Of a DNA stretch of 64,000 nucleotides, positions 45,978 to 54,557 are shown in pieces. Both the position numbers and the translations under genes were made by a program. A model generated the notes under the pieces. The model did no database searches. It worked only from the letters and a program-made list of their open reading frames with translations, and had not been told where the DNA came from. The DNA comes from Pseudomonadota bacterium (GTDB lineage Bacteria > Desulfobacterota > Desulfarculia > Desulfarculales > Desulfarculaceae), in the NCBI GenBank assembly GCA_018896025.1, contig JAHIND010000035.1:186001-250000 (forward strand), given 5' to 3'. How positions within the stretch are numbered: position 1 is the first letter of the stretch; each line of letters starts with the position of its first letter.

Positions 45978-47043
45978 GGCGCGCCTCCGTGAGAGAGGCC
46001 ACCCGCGAGGCCGCCTGCGAGGCGGCCAGCCCGCCGTGCACCATGGATTCGTTCAGCGAGCGGGGACCGGCCGCCGCCCCGGCCACGAACACCCCGGCGG
46101 GGCCGCCGTCGGTGGTCAAGAAGCCGTCGGAGTCCTTGGCCGCGCCGAACAGCTCGCCCAGGGCCGAGGCCCCGTTGGGCGGCCCCAGGCCCACCGAGAG
46201 CACCACCAGGTCGAAGCCCTCCTTGATGGCCTGCTCCCCGGCCAGGGCGTAGGTCACCTCGGGCCTGCCGTCCCCGGCGGTCACCTCGCCAGGCATGGCC
46301 CGCACGAAGCGCATCTGTTTGCGCAGCTCGGGCAGCTCGTCTTCCCAGGCCCGGCCGTAGTCCTGCACATCCATATGGAAGAAAGTGACCTGACTCTCGG
46401 GCAACAGCTTGCGAATCACCCGGCCCATGCGCAGGGCGTAGCCGCAACAGACCCGGGAGCACCACAGACGGCCCAGAGAGGCGTCGCGGCTGCCCACGCA
46501 CTGGATGAAAGCCACCTTGGCCGGGGCCAGGCCGTCGGGACCCAAAGCCCCCTGGGACAGCATGGCCTCCAACTCCAGGGCGCTGAACACCCCGTCCACC
46601 CGGCCGTGCCCAAAGCGGGTCTTGCCCGCCGGATTGAAGGCCTCGCCGCCCACCGCCAGGATCACCGCCTGGGTGTTCAAAGTGGTGCGCTCGCGCAGGG
46701 GACGGCCCGGACCGGGGCCGATTTCGCCGCCGGGCTGGGGAGACAGCTCCACCCGCCAGCCGTCGCCCTGGGGCTGGGCCGCCACGGCCAGGGCTGCGGT
46801 ATATATGGTTATCTGGGGTAGGTGGGCCGCCTGGACGAGCAGCTCGCCCAAACGGCAGGCGCCGCAACGGGCGCAGGCTTCGGTGGCCTTGCAACAGAAC
46901 TGGGACGCCCTCCCCCCCAGGCGGGGCTCCCGCTCTATAATGGTGGCGGCCACACCCCGGCGGGCCAAGTCCACCGCCGCGGCCAAGCCTGCCACTCCGC
47001 CACCCAGGATCAAGACCGGCGTGTCCAATTGGGCGTTGGTCAA
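45970..47043 (-). CDS. QmoA/HdrA-like flavoprotein, second module
   Basis: A protein of about 357 residues with an intact FAD motif (LILGGGVAG near residues 11-19), ERE..LGGRA, a cysteine set CCKATEACARCGAC near 52-65, and FIQCVGSRD...WCSRVCC near 200-220 as in QmoA. TTG at 47043 follows GAGG by five bases and matches the usual N-terminal length. The frame also extends to a TTG at 47100. It is the first gene of qmoA-like, qmoB-like, hdrC, hdrB, the same order as the sulfate-reduction module. The operon diverges from the dehydratase operon. Confidence 0.83.
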   Translation of the reverse strand: MTNAQLDTPVLILGGGVAGLAAAVDLARRGVAATIIEREPRLGGRASQFCCKATEACARCGACRLGELLVQAAHLPQITIYTAALAVAAQPQGDGWRVELSPQPGGEIGPGPGRPLRERTTLNTQAVILAVGGEAFNPAGKTRFGHGRVDGVFSALELEAMLSQGALGPDGLAPAKVAFIQCVGSRDASLGRLWCSRVCCGYALRMGRVIRKLLPESQVTFFHMDVQDYGRAWEDELPELRKQMRFVRAMPGEVTAGDGRPEVTYALAGEQAIKEGFDLVVLSVGLGPPNGASALGELFGAAKDSDGFLTTDGGPAGVFVAGAAAGPRSLNESMVHGGLAASQAASRVASLTEARHG

Positions 47044-47149
47044 AGTGTCCTCGACTGTTATAAGAGCTTTAAATGCCGGCCCGAGAAACCGCCCCCGCAA
47101 GGGGGGGCGAACGGCCCTAAGCGCCGGATTAAGCTCCGGAAATTAGCGC

Positions 47150-47178
47150 TTGACAAGCCTAACGGGCCTGCCTATAGT
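47150..47178 (+). promoter_or_regulatory. Strong sigma-70 promoter of the dehydratase operon
   Basis: A perfect TTGACA (47150-47155), a 17-base spacer and TATAGT (47173-47178). The transcript should start near 47185, giving a leader of about 110 nt. This is the best promoter match in the window. Confidence 0.85.
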
Positions 47179-47183
47179 GCAAG

Positions 47184-47202
47184 TTAGCTAGATTGTAGCT
47201 AA
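47184..47202 (+). promoter_or_regulatory. Palindromic operator candidate at the transcription start
   Basis: A perfect inverted repeat, TTAGCTA (47184-47190), five bases, TAGCTAA (47196-47202), begins six bases after the -10 box. The position at +1 to +18 suits a repressor. The regulator is not encoded in the neighbourhood. Confidence 0.55.
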
Positions 47203-47232
47203 GTTGTAACCACGTGTCCACCACTTTTGGCC

Positions 47233-47271
47233 CACTTTGCCGTGTTTCCGGCCTTGCACACCGGCAAAGTG
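47233..47271 (+). promoter_or_regulatory. Leader hairpin before the dehydratase operon
   Basis: A 10-bp perfect stem CACTTTGCCG/CGGCAAAGTG (47233-47242 with 47262-47271), extendable by TGT/ACA with one bulge. It ends 23 bases before the ATG. It may affect translation, mRNA stability or bind a regulator; no T-run follows, so it is not a simple terminator. Confidence 0.5.
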
Positions 47272-47294
47272 TCGCATTGGCCGGAGACTAAGTC

Positions 47295-48530
47295 ATGTCT
47301 GAAAAAACACCACCGATTCAAGCAACCAAAATGATGAAAAAGCTGATGGCCGACCACTTCCTGGCCCTTGATCGCGCCGCCGCCGAGGGCAGTCCCAAGG
47401 TGGCCTGGTGCACTAGCGTGGGCCCAGCCGAGCTGCTTATAGCCATGGGTTTCGAGGTGTATTACCCCGAGAACCACGGGGCCCTCTTGGGCGCTACCCG
47501 CATGGCCACCGATACCATACCGGTAGCCAACGCCCTCGGCTACAGCCCGGAAATCTGCTCCTACCTTACCGCCGACGTCGGCGCGTTCCTTAAGGGCATC
47601 ACCCCCCTGACCAAGGCCTACGGCATCAAGGGCGTGCCCAAGCCCGACGTGCTGGTGTTCAACACCAACCAGTGCCGCGACGTGCAGGACTGGTTCGAGT
47701 GGTATGGCCGCCACTTCAACGTGCCGGCCATCGGGGTGCGCACCCACCGGGGCGTGGGCGAGGTCCGCGACTACATGGTGGCCGACGTGGCCCAGCAGAT
47801 AAAAGACCTGATCCCCACCCTGGAGCAGGTCAGCGGCAACAAGTTCGACATCGACCGCCTGCGCGAGGTGGTTGGCCTGAGCAAGCAGTGCACCGAGCAG
47901 TGGCGCGCGGTGCTGGAGTACGGCGCCCGGGTGCCCGCCCAAATGAACTTCTTCGACCACACCATCCACATGGCTCCGGCGGTGGTGCTGCGGGGCCGTC
48001 CCGAGGCCATCGAGTACTACGACACCCTGCTGGCCGAGTTGGTGGAGCGCGAGAAGGCGGGCTATTCCGCAGTGCCCGGCGAGCGCATCCGCCTGTACTG
48101 GGACGGCATGCCCGTCTGGGGCCGCTTGCGCATGCTGGCCGAGCTGATGAACGAGCTCAAGGCGGCCATCGTGTGTTCCACCTACTGCAACTCCTGGATT
48201 TTCGGCGCTTTCGACGCCAACGACCCCTTCGAGTCCATGGCCCGGGCCTACACCGAGCTGTTCATCGTGCGCGACGAGGCCTACAAAGAAAATTACATGC
48301 TCGAGCATGTGAAGCGCTACGGCTGCCAGGGCATCATCTTCCACGACGCCAAGACCTGCCCCAACAACTCCAACAGCCGCTACGGCCTGCCCCAGCGTTT
48401 CGCCGAGGTGCACGGGGTGCCTTCGCTGGTCATCAACGGCGACCTCAACGACCTGCGCTGCTTCAGTGACGAGCAGGCCAAGACCAACATCGAGGCCTTC
48501 GTGGAGCAGATCGAGGAAGCGGCCGCCTGA
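47295..48530 (+). CDS. 2-hydroxyacyl-CoA dehydratase / benzoyl-CoA reductase family subunit (HgdB/BcrB-C type)
   Basis: A 411-residue protein of the HgdB/BcrC superfamily that binds a 4Fe-4S cluster used for radical reduction of CoA thioesters. Candidate cluster cysteines are Cys39 (VAWCTSVG), Cys near 119 (TNQCRDV), STYCNSW near 300 and AKTCPNNS near 357. These enzymes are normally heterodimers, but only one such subunit is encoded here, so it may be homomeric or have a partner elsewhere. Its stop overlaps the start of the activase, the electron donor of this class. CoA ligase and thiolase genes follow, which points to an acyl-CoA degradation pathway. Confidence 0.85.
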   Translation: MSEKTPPIQATKMMKKLMADHFLALDRAAAEGSPKVAWCTSVGPAELLIAMGFEVYYPENHGALLGATRMATDTIPVANALGYSPEICSYLTADVGAFLKGITPLTKAYGIKGVPKPDVLVFNTNQCRDVQDWFEWYGRHFNVPAIGVRTHRGVGEVRDYMVADVAQQIKDLIPTLEQVSGNKFDIDRLREVVGLSKQCTEQWRAVLEYGARVPAQMNFFDHTIHMAPAVVLRGRPEAIEYYDTLLAELVEREKAGYSAVPGERIRLYWDGMPVWGRLRMLAELMNELKAAIVCSTYCNSWIFGAFDANDPFESMARAYTELFIVRDEAYKENYMLEHVKRYGCQGIIFHDAKTCPNNSNSRYGLPQRFAEVHGVPSLVINGDLNDLRCFSDEQAKTNIEAFVEQIEEAAA

Positions 48531-49318
48531 TGTTCTTCGGCGGCATCGACATTGGGGCCAGCGCCACCAAGGCGGCGCTCATAGACGACTCCGGCCGGCT
48601 CCTGGGCAGCGCGGTGCTGCGCTCGGGAGTGGATTTCACCGGCAGCGCGGCAAAGGGCATGGAAATGGCCCTGGCCCAGGCGGGCCTGGAGGCCGGGCAG
48701 GTGGAGGGGGTCTTCGCCTGTGGTTACGGCCGCAAGAACGCGGCCATGGCCCAGGAGACCCGCACCGAAATCGCCTGCCACGCCGCCGGGGCCTATCATC
48801 ACTTCCCCCAGGCGCTCACCGTGGTGGACATCGGAGGCCAGGACAACAAGATCATCAAACTCAACGCCCAGGGGCTGCGCACTTCTTTCAAGATGAACCG
48901 CAAGTGCGCGGCGGGCACCGGAGCCTTTCTGGAGGAGATGGCCCTACGGCTGGACCTGCCTCTGGAAAGCCTCAACGGCCTGGCCGAAAAGGCCACCGAA
49001 GAAGCCACCCTGGGAGCATTTTGCACCGTATTCACCGCCACCGAAGTGCTGTCCAAGATACGCGACGGCGTAAAGATAGAGGCCCTAGTCAAGGGCCTGT
49101 TCCGTTCGGTGGTCAAGCGGGTCATGGAGATGGACATCTTTGAAGGCACGGTAATCATGACCGGCGGAGTCGCCGCCCACAACCCCTATCTGGCCGAGAT
49201 GCTGAGCCTGGAGCTGGGACGTGAGGTCCTGTTGCCTCCCCTGCCTCAGCTCAACGGCGCCTGGGGAGCGGCGATCCTAGCCCGGGACTTTAGAGCCCGG
49301 CAACTGGCGAGCGAATAA
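48530..49318 (+). CDS. CoA-substrate-specific enzyme activase (HgdC/BadF/BcrA type)
   Basis: A 262-residue ASKHA ATPase. The phosphate-1 motif is GGIDIGASATKAALID near residue 4, VVDIGGQDNKIIKL near 98, and the cluster ligand Cys is in NRKCAAGTGAFLEEM near 123. GGVAAHNPY near 208 is also typical. The dimer binds one 4Fe-4S cluster and drives electrons into the dehydratase at the cost of ATP. The ATG overlaps the TGA of the dehydratase subunit, so production is coupled. Confidence 0.93.
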   Translation: MFFGGIDIGASATKAALIDDSGRLLGSAVLRSGVDFTGSAAKGMEMALAQAGLEAGQVEGVFACGYGRKNAAMAQETRTEIACHAAGAYHHFPQALTVVDIGGQDNKIIKLNAQGLRTSFKMNRKCAAGTGAFLEEMALRLDLPLESLNGLAEKATEEATLGAFCTVFTATEVLSKIRDGVKIEALVKGLFRSVVKRVMEMDIFEGTVIMTGGVAAHNPYLAEMLSLELGREVLLPPLPQLNGAWGAAILARDFRARQLASE

Positions 49319-49323
49319 CTAAA

Positions 49324-49376
49324 GCCCAAGGGCCGGGGTGGTTTGAGGGGACCCCCCGGCCTGGGCTGAACCCCAA
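49324..49376 (+). other. Intercistronic hairpin
   Basis: Between the activase and the CoA ligase, GGCCGGGG (49331-49338) pairs with CCCCGGCC (49364-49371), flanked by GCCC/GGGC. There is no T-run, so it is more likely an mRNA processing or stability signal than a terminator. Confidence 0.5.
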
Positions 49377-49393
49377 CGGGAGAGGATGTAGTT

Positions 49394-50971
49394 ATGAACC
49401 GCTGGCTCACCGTGGCCGACATTCTTCGAGTAAACGCCATCAAGTTTCCGGACAAGGAGGGAGTGGCGGATCTAAACCGTTCCTTGACCTTCAAGGAGTT
49501 CAACGAGCGCTGTTGCCGTCTGGCCAACGCCCTGGCCGACCGGGGGCTCAAAAAAGGCGACCGCATCGCCATGTTGGCCTACAACTGCCTGGAGTGGATG
49601 GAGTTCTACGGGGCCTGCGCCAAGGGCGGCTTCGTGGCCGTGCCCATCATGTTCCGCCTGACCCCCACCGAATACACCTACATCCTGGGCAACGCCGAGA
49701 CCAAGGCCATCATCGTGGAGAAGCCCTTCGCGGCCGACGTGATGGACGCCAAGCCGGATCTGGAGACCATACCGGACAACGGATACATCTACTTCGGCGA
49801 GGGAGCCGCCCCGGAGGGTTACACCCACCTGGAAGACCTGTTCGCCGCCGGTTCAGCCGAAGAGCCCGCCACCAAGGTGTATGACGAGGACACCTGGATC
49901 GTCATGTACACCTCCGGCACCACCGGCCGCCCCAAGGGCGTGGTGCGCACCCACGAGTCCTTGGCGGGCAAGTACTGGACCAACATCGCGGCCATGGGCT
50001 ACGACCGCGACGACCGCGGCCTGTTGGTCATGCCCATGTGTCACATCAACAGCGTGTTCTACTCCTTTGTCTTCACCTGCCTGGGGGCCACCGCCGTGGT
50101 CTACAACTCGGTGTCCTTCGACGCCGAGCACATGATCAAGACGCTAAGCGAATTCGGCATCACCTTCACCTCCCTGGTGCCCACCCACTACATCATGATG
50201 CTGGCCCTGCCCGATGAGGTGAAAAACAAGTACAACGTGGATTGCGTGAAGAAGCTCCTGATCTCCTCGGCACCGGCCCGGCGCGATCTGAAGCTGTCCA
50301 TCATGGAGTACTTCACCAACAGCCAGCTATACGAGGCCTACGGCTCCACCGAGGCCGGTCTGGTCACCCTGCTGCTGCCCTCGGAGCAGTTCGACAAACT
50401 GGGCTCCATCGGGCGCGAGATTCCCGGCACCGACCTAATCAAGCTCTTGGACGAGGACAAGAACGAGGTGGCCGTGGGCGAGGTGGGCGAGCTCTACTCC
50501 CGGGGCCCGGCCATGTTCAGCGAGTACTGGAAGCTGCCCGAGGTTACCAAGGACTCCTTCGTGGGCGACTTCTTCAGCGCGGGCGACATGGCCTACATGG
50601 ACGAGGAGGGCTACTACTACCTGGTAGACCGCAAGAAGAACATGATCATCACCGGCGGGGAGAACGTCTACCCCAGCGAGGTGGAGGACTGCCTGGGCGG
50701 CCATTCGGCGGTCAAGGACGTGGCGGTAATCGGAGTGCCCGACGACAAGTGGGGCGAGAGCGTAACCGCCGTGGTCATCACCCACAAGGGCTACGAGCCC
50801 GGCCCGGAGTTGGCCAAGGAACTCAGCGAGTTCACCAAGGGCAAGATCGCCGGATTCAAGCGGCCCAAGAACATCCACTTCGTGCCCGAGGATGAGATGC
50901 CCCGCACCGGCACCGGCAAGATTTTGCACCGGGTGCTGAGAGATCGCTACGGCCATTGGTCGGATAAATAG
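49394..50971 (+). CDS. Acyl-CoA synthetase (AMP-forming, ANL family)
   Basis: A 525-residue ligase. YTSGTTGRPKGVVRTHES near residue 172 is motif A3, EAYGSTEAGL near 314 is A5, and SAGDMAYMDEEGYYYLVDRKK near 395 is A7/A8. PRTGTGKILHR near 507 holds the catalytic lysine. It activates a carboxylic acid for the operon. GGGAGAGG precedes the ATG. It differs clearly from the ligase at 34252-35970, so the two are unlikely to be recent duplicates. Confidence 0.93.
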   Translation: MNRWLTVADILRVNAIKFPDKEGVADLNRSLTFKEFNERCCRLANALADRGLKKGDRIAMLAYNCLEWMEFYGACAKGGFVAVPIMFRLTPTEYTYILGNAETKAIIVEKPFAADVMDAKPDLETIPDNGYIYFGEGAAPEGYTHLEDLFAAGSAEEPATKVYDEDTWIVMYTSGTTGRPKGVVRTHESLAGKYWTNIAAMGYDRDDRGLLVMPMCHINSVFYSFVFTCLGATAVVYNSVSFDAEHMIKTLSEFGITFTSLVPTHYIMMLALPDEVKNKYNVDCVKKLLISSAPARRDLKLSIMEYFTNSQLYEAYGSTEAGLVTLLLPSEQFDKLGSIGREIPGTDLIKLLDEDKNEVAVGEVGELYSRGPAMFSEYWKLPEVTKDSFVGDFFSAGDMAYMDEEGYYYLVDRKKNMIITGGENVYPSEVEDCLGGHSAVKDVAVIGVPDDKWGESVTAVVITHKGYEPGPELAKELSEFTKGKIAGFKRPKNIHFVPEDEMPRTGTGKILHRVLRDRYGHWSDK

Positions 50972-51042
50972 GCCCCAAAAACCACCAGTAAATTACAGGC
51001 TGCCATTATGGCTACCACCGTTTAACCGATACGGAGCAGACC

Positions 51043-52236
51043 ATGTTCAGCAAAGCCTTTGTCCCCCACAAGGGGTACTGGTCCTCGCCTTTTTCCCGTT
51101 GGCAGGGATCGTTCCAAAACGAGCACCCCGTAAAACTGGCCGCGGCCACCACCAAGAAGTTCCTGGAGCTCAGGGGCATCGACCCCAAGGTGTTCGACGG
51201 GTGCACCTTCGGCATGACCATCGGCATGCCCTCCTGGTTCTATGCCAACCCCTGGTACTGCGCCCTCATGGGCAACGACCGCATCTCCGGCCCCACCGTC
51301 AGCCAGGCCTGCGCCACCAGCGCCACCGCGCTCTACACCGCCGCCGCCGGGCTGGAGTGCGGGGCCCACGAGTGCAACCTGGTGGCCACCACCGACCGCT
51401 GCTCCAACGGCCCCCACACCGTATGGCCCAACCCCAAGGGGCCCGGCGCCGAGGTGACCAGCGAAAACTGGATGATGGACAACTTCAACAAGGACCCCTA
51501 CGGCGGCGAGGCCATGTTCATGACCGCCGAGCTGGTGGGCAAGGACAACGGCGGGGTCAGCAAGGAAGAGTCCGACGCCCTGGCGCTTAGGCGCTACGAG
51601 CAGTACCAGATGGCCCTGGCCGACGACCGGGCCTTCCAAAAGGGCTACATGATCCCGGTGGACATAAAGCTCAGCAAGAAAAAAACCGTCACCGTGGAGG
51701 CCGACGAGGGCATCATGCCCACCACCGCCGAGGGCCTGGCCGCGCTGCGTCCCATCCTGCCCGACGGCGCGCTGACCTTCGGGGCCCAGACCCACCCGGC
51801 CGACGGCAACGCCGGGCTCATCGTCACCACCCAGGAGAAGGCCAAGGAGCTTAGCGCCGACAAGAGCGTGACCATCCAGATCCTCTCCTACGGCTACGGC
51901 CGGGCGGCCAAGGCCCGCATGGCCGCCGCCGTGACCCCGGCGGCTCAGATGGCGCTGAAAAACGCCGGGCTGGAGGTCAAGGACCTGGCTGCGGTGAAGA
52001 CCCACAACCCCTTCACCATCAACGACATCATCATGGGCCGCCTCATGAACATCCCCGACGACATCTTTAACAACTACGGCTCCTCCATGATCTTTGGCCA
52101 CCCCCAGGGCCCCACCGGCGCCCGCTGCATGGTGGAGATGATCGAGGAACTGGTGCTCAAGGGCGGCGGCTACGGCCTGTTCGCGGGCTGCGCCGCGGGC
52201 GACACCGCCGCGGCGGTGGTATTCAAGGTTTCCTAA
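51043..52236 (+). CDS. Thiolase-family protein (acetyl-CoA acyltransferase-like)
   Basis: A 397-residue thiolase-fold protein. The nucleophile is Cys90 in TVSQACATSATAL. The second half has FGHPQGPTGARC near 350 with the active-site His, and AGCAAGDTAAAVVF near 383 with the second Cys. The N-terminal region is unusual for the family (MFSKAFVPHKGYWSSPFSRW) and an insertion lies near 190-230. It would cleave or condense beta-ketoacyl-CoA. It is last in the dehydratase, activase, ligase, thiolase operon and is followed by a terminator. Confidence 0.88.
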   Translation: MFSKAFVPHKGYWSSPFSRWQGSFQNEHPVKLAAATTKKFLELRGIDPKVFDGCTFGMTIGMPSWFYANPWYCALMGNDRISGPTVSQACATSATALYTAAAGLECGAHECNLVATTDRCSNGPHTVWPNPKGPGAEVTSENWMMDNFNKDPYGGEAMFMTAELVGKDNGGVSKEESDALALRRYEQYQMALADDRAFQKGYMIPVDIKLSKKKTVTVEADEGIMPTTAEGLAALRPILPDGALTFGAQTHPADGNAGLIVTTQEKAKELSADKSVTIQILSYGYGRAAKARMAAAVTPAAQMALKNAGLEVKDLAAVKTHNPFTINDIIMGRLMNIPDDIFNNYGSSMIFGHPQGPTGARCMVEMIEELVLKGGGYGLFAGCAAGDTAAAVVFKVS

Positions 52237-52279
52237 GCGCTCCCCAGCCTGCTCCGTTTTTCCTACCTTGGCGTGAACC

Positions 52280-52318
52280 ATTCGCCGCCCGGCACCAGCC
52301 GGGCGGCGAATCTCTTTT
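52280..52318 (+). terminator. Terminator of the dehydratase-thiolase operon
   Basis: A perfect 14-bp stem ATTCGCCGCCCGGC/GCCGGGCGGCGAAT (52280-52293 with 52298-52311) has a 4-nt loop and is followed by CTCTTTT. Confidence 0.9.
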
Positions 52319-52394
52319 AAGCCGTTGCGCCCAGGGCGCGGGTGGGGCAATCTGGGGTTATTCGAACACACCATCTGATGCCGGGAGGACCGCC

Positions 52395-52883
52395 GTGAAC
52401 GTCAACCAAGTTCCCCTTTTGGTGCGCCGGGAGATAGAGGCCACGGTGTTGGCCCAGGTTTATGAAGTATTGCAAAAGCGCCTGGGCCGGGAAGAGGCCC
52501 TGGCGGTGATGACCCAAATGGTGGAGCAGACCGCCGAGGAGGCGGGTAAGGCCTTTGCCGCCGAGTCCAAGACCGGCCCCAGCCTGGAGCACTTCTCCAC
52601 CATCTGGGACCGGCTAATGGCCGTGCCCGGCTCTTTGGAGACCGAGGGCTATGAGCTGGAAGAGGGCCGCATGAGCCTAACCGTGACCGGCTGCGGCTAT
52701 TTGAAGCTCTACCGCAAGATGAGTCTGCCCCAGGAGCTTTTGCCGGTGCTGTCCTGTTGCCGGGACTTCGCCTTTGCCCGTGGCTATTCCCCCAACCTGC
52801 ACCTGGAGCGCCCGGTTTTCATCGGCCAGGGCGACGAGGTCTGTCAGTTCGATTACACCTGGCAGGAGGACCTGATCGCCTAA
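52395..52883 (+). CDS. ATC hydrolase-like / conserved protein (pfam14196 type)
   Basis: A 162-residue soluble protein. The pattern CGYLKLYRKM near 99, LSCCRDFAFARGYSPNLHLER near 118 and GDEVCQFDY near 149 resembles the L-2-amino-thiazoline-4-carboxylate hydrolase family. In most members this name is only a label and the true role is unknown. GTG at 52395 has GGGAGG six bases before it. It is separated from the thiolase operon by a terminator, so it is likely a single gene. Confidence 0.7.
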   Translation: MNVNQVPLLVRREIEATVLAQVYEVLQKRLGREEALAVMTQMVEQTAEEAGKAFAAESKTGPSLEHFSTIWDRLMAVPGSLETEGYELEEGRMSLTVTGCGYLKLYRKMSLPQELLPVLSCCRDFAFARGYSPNLHLERPVFIGQGDEVCQFDYTWQEDLIA

Positions 52884-52979
52884 TTCGGTCCGCACCCAGC
52901 GAGGGCGCTTGCGGTTCGATCCTGCGGAAGATTCATCCAAGCGAGGGTTCAAGAGCCTTTAGTTGAAAAGACCACCTTC

Positions 52980-53100
52980 CCGGCACAGCCAGGCGGCTGC
53001 GGGCAAGGCATCAGGTGAGCGCAGGCCGGAAGCGTGGCAAAGTCACGCTGAGGCCTAAGCGAAACCTGTAACGCAGCCCCCGGCCGTCTGGCGAAGCCGG
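52980..53100 (+). repeat. Structured repeat element, copy E
   Basis: Full copy with outer arms CCGGC/GCCGG, and inner stems CAGGT/ACCTG, AGGCC/GGCCT and apical AGCGTG/CACGCT. All three inner stems differ from copy D on both arms and still pair. It lies between convergent genes and ends three bases from the TAG stop (53104-53106) of the minus-strand gene. Confidence 0.9.
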
Positions 53101-53103
53101 CCG

Positions 53104-54255
53104 CTAGGGCCTTACGGTGGTCAAATACTTAAACTTGCCGTCCTTTACTTGAAGAATAACCACCGGCTTGATGGCGTCGTGGCGTAGCAGAGTGAGCATG
53201 CCGGTGGCGCCGGGGAAGTCCTTGGTCTGATCCAAGGCCTTGGCGATGGCCGGGGGATCGGTGGTGCCGGCCCTGGTTATGGCGTCCAGCAGGACGTTGT
53301 AGGCGTCGTAGGTGAGCGCGCTCACCGACTCCGGGTCGTAGCGGAAGGTCTTGCGGAAGGCGGCCACGAATTGTTTACCCGCCGTGGTGTCCACGCCCTG
53401 GGGATGGAAGTGGGTGGTCAGGTATAGGCCCTCCACCGCGTCCCCGCCTTGGAAAATCAGCTCGTCGGCCTGGGCCCCGTCGCCGCTCAAGATGGGCTGG
53501 GTAAGGCCCATGGCCCGGGCCTGGCGGGCGATGAGGGCGTCTTCGCGGAAGTGGCCGGGCAGATAGACGATGTCCGGGTTGGCCTTTTTGGCCGCCGCCA
53601 ACTGGGGCGCGAAGTCCTGGTCCCCGCTGTTGTAAAAGGCCTTGAGCACCACCTTGCCGCCCATATGCTTGAAGGCCTGCCTGAAGCAGCGGGTGATGCC
53701 CACGCAGTAGTCCTGCCGGAGGTCGGTGAACACCGCCGCGGTCTTGGCCTTCAGGCTCTCCCGGGCGAACTTGGCCGCCACCTGGCCCTGGAAGGGGTCC
53801 ACGAAGCACACCCGGAAGACGTACTTGCGCCCCTTGGTGACCGTGGAGTTGGTGGCCCAGGGGGCCACCAGGGGCACCTGGGCCTTTTCGGCCACCGGCG
53901 CGGCGGCCAGGGTGTTGCCCGAGGTCAGGCAGCCGATGATGGCCCGCACCTTGTCCTCGCGGATCAGGCGGGAGGTCTCCCGGCAGGAGTCCACTTTGTT
54001 GCTTTGGTTGTCGGCCAGGATAAGGTCCACCGGGCGGCCCAGCACCGTGGGCCGGTGTTTGGCGGCCATCTTGAGGCCCTTGAGCCCGCAGTCGCCATAG
54101 GTCGCTTCCGTGCCGCTGAGGGGAAAGACCACCCCGATCTTGACCGGCCCGGCCTCCCCGGCGGCCGGGGCCGCCCCTGGGCGCAGGAGCGAGAGGAGCA
54201 CCAGGGCACTGAGCAGCACCAAACCGGGCATGGCTGAAAATTTATTCAGACGCAC
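53104..54255 (-). CDS. Branched-chain amino-acid-type ABC substrate-binding protein
   Basis: A 383-residue periplasmic protein of the LivJ/type I fold. The signal peptide spans about residues 1-32, ending in an APAAG region. GVVFPLSGTEATYG starts the mature fold, with VDLILADNQSN near 75, GCLTSGNTLA near 108 and the C-terminal lobe following. GTG at 54255 has GGAGGGG five bases upstream; the frame extends to 54324. No permease or ATPase genes are nearby. A 37-codon membrane protein gene lies upstream in the same direction. Confidence 0.88.
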   Translation of the reverse strand: MRLNKFSAMPGLVLLSALVLLSLLRPGAAPAAGEAGPVKIGVVFPLSGTEATYGDCGLKGLKMAAKHRPTVLGRPVDLILADNQSNKVDSCRETSRLIREDKVRAIIGCLTSGNTLAAAPVAEKAQVPLVAPWATNSTVTKGRKYVFRVCFVDPFQGQVAAKFARESLKAKTAAVFTDLRQDYCVGITRCFRQAFKHMGGKVVLKAFYNSGDQDFAPQLAAAKKANPDIVYLPGHFREDALIARQARAMGLTQPILSGDGAQADELIFQGGDAVEGLYLTTHFHPQGVDTTAGKQFVAAFRKTFRYDPESVSALTYDAYNVLLDAITRAGTTDPPAIAKALDQTKDFPGATGMLTLLRHDAIKPVVILQVKDGKFKYLTTVRP

Positions 54256-54355
54256 CGCGTCCCCTCCGGCGGATACCGGTGAAATTGCCAAATTCAACTT
54301 AGTTAAGGGCCGGGAAGGTGTCAAGCCCGACGGCGGGCAGGCCGGTATCCGGAGG

Positions 54356-54469
54356 CTAGCCTTCGGAAGAGGCGGCCTGGTCTTGCTTGTCTTGGCACCG
54401 GCCCAGCCAGGTGATGAACAGGGCCAAGGCGATTGAGCCTCCTACGGTCACATAAAATTGCCAGTTCAT
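54356..54469 (-). CDS. 37-residue membrane miniprotein
   Basis: A short frame, MNWQFYVTVGGSIALALFIT then WLGRCQDKQDQAASSEG, with AGGGAGG eight bases before the ATG. Residues 3-23 form one transmembrane helix, followed by a Cys and a polar tail. It lies 100 bases upstream of the binding-protein gene, and the two could share a transcript. The match of ribosome binding site and helix makes it a credible small gene, though coding evidence is limited by length. Confidence 0.5.
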   Translation of the reverse strand: MNWQFYVTVGGSIALALFITWLGRCQDKQDQAASSEG

Positions 54470-54557
54470 GGCCGGATCCTCCCTGGGCGCTTGCTTTTGT
54501 TGGACACCTCACCATAACACCGGCGCGGCGCTGGGGGCAAGAATTGCCGCAACACCC

